This document shows positions 42,480 to 50,402 of a stretch of 64,000 nucleotides of DNA, piece by piece (the stretch's first letter is position 1; each line of letters starts with the position of its first letter). A model generated the notes under the pieces. It was not told where the DNA came from. It worked only from the letters and a program-made list of their open reading frames with translations, and did no database searches. The position numbers and the translations under genes were made by a program. Origin of the DNA: Streptomyces cathayae (lineage in GTDB: Bacteria > Actinomycetota > Actinomycetes > Streptomycetales > Streptomycetaceae); assembly GCF_029760955.1 (NCBI RefSeq), contig NZ_CP121682.1:1178001-1242000 (forward strand), in the 5' to 3' direction.

Positions 42480-42937
42480 TTGTCTGCGGTAGCGCTCCCC
42501 GTGCCGGTGCCGCCGCGCATCACGGATCCGGTGAAGTCGGTGGTGAATGAGGTGCCGGCGTCGATGCCGGGCGGTCCGACCGTCGCAGTGCCGTTCACCT
42601 TGGACAACCCGTAGCCGCCGGCACAGGTGTTGCTTCCGACGTGGCTGCCTCTTCGAGCCGGTCGGCGTGGAGAGCACGCCTCCGCCCACCGTCACGTGGG
42701 TGTCCCCGATGGAGTCTTCGGCCACGCCACCGCCCGTCAGGGCGGGGGCCTGCTGCGGCTGGACCGAACTGCCCGCGCCTCGCCGGAGGAAGTCGCCCGG
42801 GCGGCTCGGCTCGCGGCGACGTTCCGGACTCGGCGCCGACGAGCGTCGTCCACCGGCACGCGACAAGCGGGTCGGGTCTGCGGACACGGGCGACGGCACG
42901 GCCGCTGTCCGGGAACTGCCGTGCCGTCCCCCGCGGG
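42480..42937 (-). other. Mosaic segment of unassigned coding debris
   Basis: Between the recombinase remnant and the aldolase gene lies 458 bases with no clean gene. On the minus strand one frame reads GGGVAEDSIGDTHVTVGGGVL (split here as fragments) and, after a frame shift near 42650, a second frame reads GSNTCAGGYGLSKVNGTATV. Codon quality stays good across the shift, so this may be a frame-shifted piece of an exported, Gly/Thr/Val-rich protein. I cannot name the family. Confidence 0.3.
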
Positions 42938-43951
42938 TCAGTGGGACTCGGCCAGCCCCAGCGCCACATCGACGATCATGTCTTCCTGGCCGCCGACAAG
43001 GCCGCGCTTACCGACCTCCACGAGGATGGTGCGCACGTCGACGCCGTACCGCTCGGCCGCAGTCTCGGCGTGGCGCAGGAAGGAGCCGTAGACGCCGGCG
43101 TAGCCGAGGGTGAGGGTCTCGCGGTCGACGCGCACCGGACGGTCCTGCAGCGGACGCACCAGGTCGTCGGCGGCGTCCTGCAGCCCGAACAGGTCGCAGC
43201 CGTGGGCCCAGCCGTTGAGATCGGCCACGGCGATGAACGCCTCCAGCGGGGTGTTGCCCGCACCCGCGCCCTGGCCCGCCAGCGAGGCGTCGACCCGGGT
43301 GACGCCCTCCTCCACCGCGATCATCGAGTTGGCGACCGAGAGGGAGAGGTTCTCGTGGGCGTGGACGCCGATCTCGGTCGCCGGGTCGAGGACGTCCCGG
43401 TAGGCGCGGATGCGGTCGCGGACGCCGTCCATCATCAGACGGCCGCCGGAATCGGTGACGTAGACGCAGTGCGCGCCGTACGACTCCATGAGCTTGGCTT
43501 GCCCGGCGAGCGTCTTGGCGTCGGTCATGTGGCTCATCATCAGGAAGCCGGACACGTCCATGCCCAGCTCGCGGGCGGTGGCGATGTGCTGCGCGGAGAC
43601 GTCGGCCTCGGTGCAGTGGGTGGCCACACGCACCGAGCGGACGCCGAGCGCGTACGCCTGCTTGAGCTCCTCGATGGTGCCGATGCCGGGCAGCAGCAGC
43701 GTAGTGAGGCGGGCGGTCTTGATGTGGGCGGCGGCGGTCTCGATCCACTCCCAGTCGGTGTGGCTGCCCGGACCGTAGTTGAGGGAGCCGCCGGCGAGGC
43801 CGTCGCCGTGGGAGACCTCGATGCCGTCGACGCCCGCGGCGTCGAGCGCGGCCACGATCCGGCCGAGCTGCTCGGGCTCGATGCGGTGGCGGATGGCGTG
43901 CATGCCGTCCCGCAGGGTGACGTCCTGGATGAAGAGCCTGTCGACGGTCAT
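42938..43951 (-). CDS. 4-hydroxy-2-oxovalerate aldolase
   Basis: A 337-residue class II aldolase of the DmpG/BphI/MhpE/HsaF group, cleaving 4-hydroxy-2-oxovalerate into pyruvate and acetaldehyde. It contains [20 protein letters not shown], with the Arg/Asp active-site pair, [14 protein letters not shown], and the metal site [15 protein letters not shown] (H-x-H). It passes acetaldehyde through a tunnel to the dehydrogenase subunit, whose gene overlaps it (start 43951, stop of the dehydrogenase 43948). It is the last gene of the hydratase-dehydrogenase-aldolase operon, all ATGA-coupled. Confidence 0.94.
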   Translation of the reverse strand: MTVDRLFIQDVTLRDGMHAIRHRIEPEQLGRIVAALDAAGVDGIEVSHGDGLAGGSLNYGPGSHTDWEWIETAAAHIKTARLTTLLLPGIGTIEELKQAYALGVRSVRVATHCTEADVSAQHIATARELGMDVSGFLMMSHMTDAKTLAGQAKLMESYGAHCVYVTDSGGRLMMDGVRDRIRAYRDVLDPATEIGVHAHENLSLSVANSMIAVEEGVTRVDASLAGQGAGAGNTPLEAFIAVADLNGWAHGCDLFGLQDAADDLVRPLQDRPVRVDRETLTLGYAGVYGSFLRHAETAAERYGVDVRTILVEVGKRGLVGGQEDMIVDVALGLAESH

Positions 43952-44895
43952 GCGCCCGCTCCCTGAAGTTCGTTGCTGTGGGCGGCCATGGCCTCGGCCA
44001 TGCGGACGGCCGCGCTGGTCATGATGTCGAGGTTGCCGGCGTAGGCCGGCAGGTAGTGGGCGGCGCCCTCGACCTCGAGAAAGACCGACACCTGGTGGGT
44101 GACCGGGTCCGAGGTCAGGGTGTGCACCGGCTGGTCGGCGGGTACCGGGGTGATCTGCACCTGTCGCTTGAGCCGGTAGCCGGGCACGTACGCCGACACC
44201 TGCTCGACCATCGAGGCGATGGAGGCGCGGATCGCCTCGTGTGTGACCCTTTCCGGTGCGTTCACCAGGGCGAGCACGGTGTCCCGCATGATCAGCGGGG
44301 GCTCGGCCGGGTTGAGGATGATGACGGCCTTGCCGCGCCCCGCGCCGCCGACCCTCTCGATGGCGTGGCTCGTGGTCTCGGTGAATTCGTCGATGTTGGC
44401 GCGGGTACCGGGGCCTGCGCTCTTCGACGCGATGGACGCGACGATCTCCGCGTACGGCACCGGAGCCACCTGGGAGATCGCGGCGACGACCGGGATCGTG
44501 GCCTGACCGCCGCAGGTGACCATGTTGACGTTGTCCGCAGCGACGTGCTCGGTGAGGTTGACCGCGGGGATCACCATCGGGCCGATCGCGGCTGGTGTCA
44601 GGTCGATGAGCTGCTTGCCGTGCGGGGCGAGGACGGCGGCGTTGGTCACATGGGCCTTGGCGGACGTGGCATCGAAGACGATCTTGATGTCCTCGAAGCC
44701 GTCCATGCGGACCAGGCCCTCGACACCCTCGGCCGTGACCGGGACGCCGAGCCGCCGGGCGCGGGCGAGCCCGTCGGAGGCGGGGTCGATGCCGACCATC
44801 GCGCCTGCCTCCAAGGTGTCGGACAGGCGCAGCACCTTGATCATCAGGTCGGTGCCGATGTTGCCCGAGCCGATGATGGCCACCTTGGTCTTCAT
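43948..44895 (-). CDS. Acetaldehyde dehydrogenase (acylating)
   Basis: A 315-residue NAD- and CoA-dependent enzyme (DmpF/MhpF/HsaG), converting acetaldehyde to acetyl-CoA. Motifs: [17 protein letters not shown] as NAD site, [22 protein letters not shown] with the active-site Cys, and [12 protein letters not shown]. It is translated between the hydratase and aldolase genes with 4-base overlaps on both sides. It forms a complex with the aldolase. Confidence 0.95.
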   Translation of the reverse strand: MKTKVAIIGSGNIGTDLMIKVLRLSDTLEAGAMVGIDPASDGLARARRLGVPVTAEGVEGLVRMDGFEDIKIVFDATSAKAHVTNAAVLAPHGKQLIDLTPAAIGPMVIPAVNLTEHVAADNVNMVTCGGQATIPVVAAISQVAPVPYAEIVASIASKSAGPGTRANIDEFTETTSHAIERVGGAGRGKAVIILNPAEPPLIMRDTVLALVNAPERVTHEAIRASIASMVEQVSAYVPGYRLKRQVQITPVPADQPVHTLTSDPVTHQVSVFLEVEGAAHYLPAYAGNLDIMTSAAVRMAEAMAAHSNELQGAGA

Positions 44896-45740
44896 ACGGA
44901 GGTTCCTTCGTCGGAGTCGGAGAGCGCGTCGCCCTCGGGGGACACGGGGAAGCGGACGGAGACGGACCCGAGGCCGCTGATCTCGGCGGTGAACGTGTCA
45001 CCGGGCTCGGCGACGACCATCGGGCCGAGGGCACCGGAGAGCACGACCTGGCCCGCGCGCAGCGGGTCACCGACCCCGCGTGCGGTCCGCGCCAGCCAGG
45101 CGAGCGCCGTCAGCGGATCGCCGAGGCAGGCCGCGCCATCACCGCTGGAGACGGTCTCACAGCCCCGGGTGAGCGTCATGGCGGCGGTCACCGGCTCGAA
45201 CTCGGCCATGGTCTTCGTCGACGACCCGAGCACGTACAGGGCGCTGGAGCCGTTGTCGGCGACGGTGTCGCCGAAGGTGATGTCCCAGCCGGCGATCCGG
45301 CTGTCGACGATCTCCAGGGCCGGGACGGCGTACGCCACGGCGTCCCGGATCTGCTCCGCGTCCAGGGGGCCCTCGGCGAGGTCCGCGCCGAGCACGAACG
45401 CGATCTCGGCCTCGACCTTCGGCTGGAGCAGCCGCCCGGTCGGCACGAGGGTGCCGTCGGCGACCTGCATGTCGTCGAAGAGGACACCGAAGTCAGGTTG
45501 GTCCACGCCGAGTTGGGCCTGGACTGCGGGCGAGGTGAGGCCGATCTTGCGTCCCGTGACGCGCGCGCCGGTCTCCGTACGGTGTGCGGTGAGCAGCTCC
45601 TGGACGGCGTACGCCGCCTTCACGTCGTCGCTGCCGATCAGGTCGCGGACCGGGGAGCAGGGCACGCGGTCGGCGGCGGCTGCCAACAGGCGCTGAGCCG
45701 CCTTTGCCACGGCGTCGCTGCCACGGGGAGTCTCGTTCAT
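44892..45740 (-). CDS. 2-keto-4-pentenoate hydratase
   Basis: A 282-residue hydratase (MhpD/HsaE family), adding water to 2-hydroxypenta-2,4-dienoate. Key blocks are [32 protein letters not shown] with metal-binding Glu residues, and [14 protein letters not shown]. It opens the operon; start ATG 45740 is 91 bases below an IclR gene on the same strand. A perfect GTTCCG-N5-CGGAAC palindrome at 45784-45800 lies 44 bases upstream and could be its operator. Confidence 0.94.
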   Translation of the reverse strand: MNETPRGSDAVAKAAQRLLAAAADRVPCSPVRDLIGSDDVKAAYAVQELLTAHRTETGARVTGRKIGLTSPAVQAQLGVDQPDFGVLFDDMQVADGTLVPTGRLLQPKVEAEIAFVLGADLAEGPLDAEQIRDAVAYAVPALEIVDSRIAGWDITFGDTVADNGSSALYVLGSSTKTMAEFEPVTAAMTLTRGCETVSSGDGAACLGDPLTALAWLARTARGVGDPLRAGQVVLSGALGPMVVAEPGDTFTAEISGLGSVSVRFPVSPEGDALSDSDEGTSV

Positions 45741-45783
45741 GCCCTCAGCTTGGAGACTCGAGGCCCGCGACGCCCAGGAAAAA

Positions 45784-45800
45784 GTTCCGCGCGACGGAAC
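45784..45800. promoter_or_regulatory. Candidate IclR operator before the hydratase operon
   Basis: Perfect inverted repeat GTTCCG-CGCGA-CGGAAC, in the 91-base gap between the IclR gene and the hydratase gene. The same arms with a different 5-base spacer occur at 60987-61003, before the ABC importer operon. Confidence 0.65.
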
Positions 45801-45831
45801 ACGGGCCTGTCCGCCGGGCAACACCGGGGGG

Positions 45832-46635
45832 TCAGTGCCGCAGGAGTTCCTCGCGTCGGCCGAGGGTGGCGGTGATGCCGCCCGCCGCCGCCCGGATGCT
45901 GTTGGCGTGCCGGGTGGGCCGGAAGCGGTGCACGGGGCCCGTCACACTGACCGCGCCCACGATCTCGTCCGACGGGCCGAAGATCCCGGACGCGACGCAG
46001 ACGATGCCGACCGCCGACTCCTCGTACTCGAACGCGACGCCCTTCGCGGCGATGTCGGACAGCTGGCGCGTGAGGACGTCGACGTTGGTGATGGTCCGGG
46101 GGGCTCGGCGTTCCAGTGGTCGGCGCAGCACCGACTCACGGACATCGGCGGGCGCGTGGGCGAGGAGGACCTTGCCGAGGGCAGTGGAGTGCAGCGGCAT
46201 GCGCCCGCCGAGCCGGGAGGGGGAGTCAACCTGCTGGTGCCCGCCCATCTTCGCCACATAGACCACCTCGGCGCCCTCGCGGATGCCCAGGTGGACCAGT
46301 TCGTGCGTGCGCACGTACAGGTCCTCCATGAAGGGGGTCGCCACCTCCAGCAGGCCGCGCTCGACCGAGGCGCGCATCCCCAGTTCGAAGACCAGGCTGG
46401 ACAGACGGTAGCGGCCCTGTACCCGGTCGAGCAGGCGCGCGGCCACCAGATCGCCGAGCGTGCGGTGCAAAGTGCCCTTGGGGAGGCCGGTGCGACGCTG
46501 CAACTCGGCGAAGCCGAGGGTGTTGTCCTCGACGCTGAACGCCTGCAGCACGGCGAGTGCCTTGCTCAGCACACCGCTCGGTGCGGCCCCGCCCACGCCT
46601 GCCTCCACTTCTCGCCGCCGCGCGTGTCCCTCCAC
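45832..46635 (-). CDS. IclR family regulator (adjacent to hydratase operon)
   Basis: A 267-residue IclR regulator. The N-terminal winged helix reads LSKALAVLQAFSVEDNTLGF, then ELQRRTGLPKGTLHRTLGDL; the C-terminal effector domain contains MPLHSTALGKVLLAHAP and IVCVASGIFGPSDEIVGAVS. It is codirectional with and directly upstream of the hydratase operon, so it is the best candidate to control it. A perfect 15-bp inverted repeat lies 12 to 50 bases before its start, an autoregulatory site. Effector is unknown but likely a ring-cleavage intermediate. Confidence 0.9.
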   Translation of the reverse strand: MEGHARRREVEAGVGGAAPSGVLSKALAVLQAFSVEDNTLGFAELQRRTGLPKGTLHRTLGDLVAARLLDRVQGRYRLSSLVFELGMRASVERGLLEVATPFMEDLYVRTHELVHLGIREGAEVVYVAKMGGHQQVDSPSRLGGRMPLHSTALGKVLLAHAPADVRESVLRRPLERRAPRTITNVDVLTRQLSDIAAKGVAFEYEESAVGIVCVASGIFGPSDEIVGAVSVTGPVHRFRPTRHANSIRAAAGGITATLGRREELLRH

Positions 46636-46646
46636 GTTATGGCCTG

Positions 46647-46685
46647 CCTGCGTGATCCGATTCTATGGCGATCGGATCACGCAGG
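46647..46685. promoter_or_regulatory. 15-bp perfect inverted repeat upstream of an IclR gene
   Basis: CCTGCGTGATCCGAT at 46647-46661 and its exact complement ATCGGATCACGCAGG at 46671-46685, around a 9-base spacer. It sits directly before the IclR start (46635, minus strand) and before the start of the truncated IclR fragment on the other strand. Length and symmetry fit an operator better than a terminator. Confidence 0.6.
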
Positions 46686-46734
46686 GCGTGGGCGGAGGTG
46701 CCAGGCCGTCATCGCGCAGCCGTAGACTGCCGGA

Positions 46735-46881
46735 ATGAGTGACGATCAGGTGGCCTCGAGCATGCGAGGGAGCGAGACCGCCCGGGGCTTGACGGCGCAG
46801 GGCGGCGTCCAGGGAAAGACCGCCGGCTCCCAGACACTCGCCCGCGGCCTGCTGGCGCTGGAGGCGATCGCGGGTCAGTAG
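46735..46881 (+). pseudogene. N-terminal fragment of a second IclR-type regulator
   Basis: A 48-residue frame ends in SQTLARGLLALEAIAGQ, close to the first helix of IclR proteins, with GGVQGKTAGSQTLARGL just before it. It stops early with TAG and nothing of the rest follows; within 170 bases an IS256 remnant begins. It looks like a regulator gene cut off by insertion or deletion. Confidence 0.6.
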
Positions 46882-47047
46882 AGGGCCGAGCAATGCTCAA
46901 GACCTGTGGATCGGCCTCGGGTCGGCACGCGAAGGGCGTACCTTCCCGAATTGATCCTGTGACGGTCATCGAGTAGGCCGACGTTCGCTGCGTCGGTCGG
47001 GAGGGCACGCCCGTGCTCACGGTAGTCAGACGAAGACGGAACGACGC
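46882..47047. other. Short gap before the IS256 remnant
   Basis: 166 bases with no gene or clear inverted ends. It probably contains debris of the IclR fragment and the left part of the IS256 element. Confidence 0.25.
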
Positions 47048-47837
47048 CACACGGCTCCCTGATTGACGAGATCGTCCGTGAGGGCGCGAGGCGGACGCCG
47101 GCCGCCGCCCTGGAAGCAGAAGTCAACTCCTATATAGCTGAGTTGGCCGGTCAGCGGGACGATTCCGGCCGCCGTCTGGTCGTGCGCAACGGCTTCCATC
47201 AGCCGCGGAAGGTGACGACCGCGGCCGGGGCGATCGAAGTGAGGGCCCCGCGGGTCAACGACAAGCGCATCGACGAGGCCACCGGTGAGCGCAAGCGGTT
47301 CTCCTCGACGATCTCCCCCAGCCTTCGGCCGGGAGGTGCCCCCAGCCGCCCTGGGCCCGCAAGTCCCCGAAGATCAGCGAGGTGCTGCCGCTGCTCTACT
47401 TGCACGGTCTGTCGTCCGGGGACTTCGTGCCCGCGCTGGAGCAGTTTCTTGGCTCCTCCGCCGGCCTCTCACCCGCGACAGTCACGCGGCTGACCGCGCA
47501 GTGGCAGGCCGACCACAAGGCGTTCATGGACCGCGATCTGTCGGCCACGGACTACGTCTACGTCTGGGCTGACGGCGTTCACCTGCGCATTCGCCTGGAG
47601 GAGGCGAAGGCCGCCGTCCTGGTCATGGTCGGCGTGCGGGCGGACGGCACCAAGGAACTGATCGCGATGACCGACGGCTACCGCGAGTCCTCCGAGGCAT
47701 GGGCAGGACTGATGCGGGACTGTGCCCGCCGGGGCATGCGTGCCCCCGTCCTGGCCGTCGGCGACGGAGTGCTCGGCTTCTGGAACGCGTTGAACGAGGT
47801 GTTCCCCGCGACCCGCCATCAGCGGTGCTGGGTGCAC
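47048..47837 (+). pseudogene. IS256-family transposase remnant
   Basis: The frame reads GSLIDEIVREGARRTPAAAL, then GRRLVVRNGFHQPRKVTTA and APRVNDKRIDEATGERKRFS in one frame. It then shifts to another frame at a small repeat (47313-47345) and continues with ISEVLPLLYLHGLSSGDFVPA, YVWADGVHLRIRLEEAKAAV and VGDGVLGFWNALNEVFPATR to RCWVH, where similarity stops. The start and the last third, including the catalytic Glu of the DDE triad, are missing. It is therefore an inactive fragment, broken both by truncation and by a repeat insertion. Confidence 0.85.
47313..47345 (+). repeat. Small repeat element inserted in the IS256 remnant
   Basis: A 33-base palindromic unit beginning CTCCCCCAGCCTTCGGCC and ending GGGAGGTGCCCCCAG. 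I know this type from Streptomyces genomes by memory. It interrupts the transposase reading frame where the family normally reads ILPPWARKSPK, and explains the frame shift. Confidence 0.65.
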
Positions 47838-47892
47838 AGAAGCCGTAAAGAATCAAGGTGCTGCTTTGCAGGGACAGGCTCGTTGTCAGGGC

Positions 47893-48343
47893 ATGGCGGT
47901 TCCGGAGGAGATCTGTTCCCGACTCCAGTGCAGATTCTCAGTGTTGTTGCCCCACTTGAACGAGTGGCAGCGGCGGCTGGCCCTGGTTACCGAAGCCCGG
48001 TTGCTCGGGCACGGCGGCGTACGGGCGGTAGCGCGGATCGCGCAGGTCAGCGAGACGACCGTGCGTCGTGGAGTATCAGAGCTGGAAGCGGGGGCCGGGC
48101 CGCTGCCGGACGGCCGGGTGCGTGCACCAGGCGGAGGCCGCAAGCGGGCTGAAGCCAACGATCCTGCCCTGCTCAAAGCCTTGTTGGGCCTGGTCGAGCC
48201 GGACGAGCGGGGAGATCCTCAGTCTCCGCTGCGGTGGACGACGAAGTCGCTGCGCAACCTGGCCGGGGAGCTGACCCGGCAGGGGCACCCGGTGTCCGCG
48301 CCGACGGTGGGCCGGCTGCTCAAGCAGGAGGGCTTCAGCTTGT
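47893..48343 (+). pseudogene. ISAzo13-type transposase, N-terminal part
   Basis: About 150 residues match the N-terminal part of ISAzo13 transposases: SVLLPHLNEWQRRLALVTEA, LLGHGGVRAVARIAQVSETTV, LRWTTKSLRNLAGELTRQGH and TVGRLLKQEGFSL. Similarity stops abruptly at the Leu where a 23-bp inverted repeat begins (48337). The catalytic domain is missing. It abuts the IS256 remnant, so one IS probably landed in another, or a deletion joined them. Confidence 0.85.
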
Positions 48344-48383
48344 TGTTTGACCTCGGGTGTCACCCGAGGTCAAACAACAAGCT
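48337..48383. repeat. Perfect 23-bp inverted repeat (47 bases)
   Basis: The arms begin AGCTTGTTGTTTGACC and CACCCGAGGTCAAACAAC, each 23 bases (48337-48359 and 48361-48383), with a single T between. The left arm starts inside the transposase remnant, at the codons for its last recognisable residues. Such a long hairpin could be a fold-back scar at a rearrangement junction, or a very strong terminator. Confidence 0.6.
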
Positions 48384-48471
48384 TAGCCACCGTCGATGGA
48401 GCCGACGTCGGCGTCGGTGTTCTGAAACGAGCGTGTTCAGGTCGCGCGGACGTCCCGGCAGCGATCCTGGA

Positions 48472-49272
48472 TCATCGACCGGTGTACTGGCCGGCGCGCT
48501 TCTCCGTCAGTGCCGTCATGGCCTCGTCATGGTCGGCGGTGTGGTGCGAGATGGCCTGCATCGTGGCCGAGAGCTCCAGCACCGTGGCGAGCGGATTGAG
48601 CTGAGACTCCCGCAATAGCCGCTTGGCCATCCGCGTCGAGTGCGCCGGGTTCTTCGCTACACGGCGTGCCAGTTCGTGCGCCGCAGGGAGAAGGTCCTGG
48701 GGGTCGACGACGCGGGTAACCAGCCCCCATTCCAGCGCAGTGGCCGCGTCGACCCGGTCGCCGGTGAGGGCCATCTCTGCTGCCCGCTGGGGACCGATCG
48801 CGTGCGTGAGGAACCACGCGCCGCCGTCTCCGGGGATAATGCCGAGCTGCACGAAGCTCTCGGCGAACCAGCCTTTGGTGGAGGCGATTCGCAGGTCGCA
48901 CATCATCGCCAGGTCACAGCCCGCACCAACCGCCGGTCCGTTGACGGCGGCGATCATCGGAACCTCGCTGGCCTGCATGGCGAGTGGAAGGCGTTGGATG
49001 CCGCGGCGGTAGCCGTTGCGCAACTCCCACGGGCCGCCCGCGAACATGCCGGTCTTGGCCCGCATGTCGGTGACGTTGCCGCCAGCCGAGAAGGCGGACC
49101 CTGCACCGGTGAGCACCACGCAACGCACGTCGAGGTCCGCGTTGACGCGATCGAGGTTCGCTTCGAAGGCGTCGATCATGTCCTCCCCCGAGATCGGGTT
49201 CCGCTGCTCGGGCAGATTGATGGTCCAGGTCTCCACGTGGTCCTGGCGTTCGATCAGCAAGAGGTGGTCCAT
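48472..49272 (-). CDS. Enoyl-CoA hydratase/isomerase family protein
   Basis: A 266-residue crotonase-fold protein. Oxyanion hole segments are GSAFSAGGNVTDM and VNGPAVGAGCDLAMMCDLRIA, and the catalytic region IIPGDGGAWFLTHAIG is present. The expected role is hydration of an enoyl-CoA in beta-oxidation, or a related isomerase or hydrolase activity. It is divergent from an IclR regulator with a palindrome GTTACGTACTTACGTAAC at 49413-49430 upstream. Together with the dehydrogenase and CoA transferase genes beyond the regulator, it forms a CoA-thioester degradation locus. It ends close to IS scar DNA. Confidence 0.9.
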   Translation of the reverse strand: MDHLLLIERQDHVETWTINLPEQRNPISGEDMIDAFEANLDRVNADLDVRCVVLTGAGSAFSAGGNVTDMRAKTGMFAGGPWELRNGYRRGIQRLPLAMQASEVPMIAAVNGPAVGAGCDLAMMCDLRIASTKGWFAESFVQLGIIPGDGGAWFLTHAIGPQRAAEMALTGDRVDAATALEWGLVTRVVDPQDLLPAAHELARRVAKNPAHSTRMAKRLLRESQLNPLATVLELSATMQAISHHTADHDEAMTALTEKRAGQYTGR

Positions 49273-49412
49273 CAGGCGTGTTCCCTTCTCCGGGGGCGGG
49301 ACTCGGAGTCGATACGGGCGGTCCCTCAGTTCGGGCGGGCCACCAGCTTGCGGTGCCGCGATCGGGGCCCGTGCCGACGCAAGATCACCGATCATACTGG
49401 TTTATGGTGGCC

Positions 49413-49430
49413 GTTACGTACTTACGTAAC
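49413..49430. promoter_or_regulatory. 18-bp palindrome upstream of the hydratase (IclR site candidate)
   Basis: GTTACGTACTTACGTAAC, a perfect palindrome with 8-base arms around CT, about 140 bases upstream of the enoyl-CoA hydratase start. A related site is at 50355-50371, in front of the dehydrogenase operon. Confidence 0.6.
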
Positions 49431-49487
49431 TGTGGTCACCTCCTGGCTCCTCGCGCAGCCCGTCAGCGCGCGTCGCGGCGCCTGCAC

Positions 49488-50234
49488 TCACCCCCGGGCG
49501 TGCCAGATCGCCGCGTGCCTGCGCAGCGCGTCCGCGATCTCGTCCTGATGCGGCACCAGGGCGCTTCGCGGGCCGACGACGCCCACCGCGGCAACGACGC
49601 GCCCACGCTCACGCACCGGTACGGCGATGCCGTCGAGGTCGGGGTTCTCCGCCGCGCCGGGCAGAACGAGCACGCCCCCGGAGCGGATTTTGTCCATGGC
49701 TCCGAGGAATCGCTCTACCCGATCACTGTCCTCGGGCCCAAGGGTCTCGAGGTAGGCCCACAGGTCGCGCTGCTCCCAGTCCGCGAGCAGCAGCCAACCC
49801 GTCGAGGTGCGGATGAGTTGGCGCCGGATGAACCGCTCCGCGAGGTAGGCCGTGCGCGGTTCGGTGGAGCAGTGGTCGAGATAGACCACGTCCGCTCCGA
49901 CGGCCACCGCAACGACGGCGGTGTTGCCCGTCTCGGCGTGCAACGCCAGAAGGTCGTCGTGGCCGACCCGATGGACGGCCGGCCGGCCGGCCAACAGGTT
50001 GATGAAGTACGGCGCCACGCCCAGCTGATAGACGCGCCCTCGCTCGTCGAGATACCCGGTCGCCACCAGTCCGTTCACGAGCCCCTGCGCAGACGAGACC
50101 GGCGCGTCGAGGCGACGGGCGATCTCGGTCAGGGACAGGCCGTCCGACCGCGCGACGGCCTCCAGGATGGCCGCTACCCGATCCACCATCCTGTGGCGCG
50201 GGCGCACCCGCGTAGGCCGCTCCGACTCTCCCAT
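49488..50234 (-). CDS. IclR family regulator (between the acyl-CoA genes)
   Basis: A 248-residue IclR regulator: winged helix VDRVAAILEAVARSDGLSLTEI, then DAPVSSAQGLVNGLVATGYL; effector domain with AVGADVVYLDHCSTEPRTA, STGWLLLADWEQRDLWA and VGVVGPRSALV. It sits between the enoyl-CoA hydratase (downstream on the same strand) and the acyl-CoA dehydrogenase operon (divergent). ACGTA-type palindromes lie on both sides, so it probably controls both. Start ATG 50234 has AGGAG 8 bases upstream. Confidence 0.88.
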   Translation of the reverse strand: MGESERPTRVRPRHRMVDRVAAILEAVARSDGLSLTEIARRLDAPVSSAQGLVNGLVATGYLDERGRVYQLGVAPYFINLLAGRPAVHRVGHDDLLALHAETGNTAVVAVAVGADVVYLDHCSTEPRTAYLAERFIRRQLIRTSTGWLLLADWEQRDLWAYLETLGPEDSDRVERFLGAMDKIRSGGVLVLPGAAENPDLDGIAVPVRERGRVVAAVGVVGPRSALVPHQDEIADALRRHAAIWHARG

Positions 50235-50354
50235 CCGATCTCCTCGCTCGCTTTGGGCGCCCATGCTCTCGTACGCGACGGCGCTCCGTTGCCATCCCCA
50301 CCGTGCCTGCCACCGTTGACCCGGCAGGTGGGCACGTGTATAACAGTACACGAA

Positions 50355-50371
50355 TTTACGTAGTTACGTAT
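50355..50371. promoter_or_regulatory. TACGTA-GT-TACGTA site before the dehydrogenase operon
   Basis: TTTACGTAGTTACGTAT, the same TACGTA-N2-TACGTA core as at 49413-49430. It lies 32 bases before the GTG start of the first dehydrogenase, near the promoter. Confidence 0.6.
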
Positions 50372-50402
50372 CTTGCACCTCATACTCGTAGGACGGTTCC
50401 TT

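Noticed and set aside
42627..43091. Plus-strand open frames opposite the aldolase end
   Set aside because: Antisense to a well-supported gene and Arg/Ala-rich; no domain.
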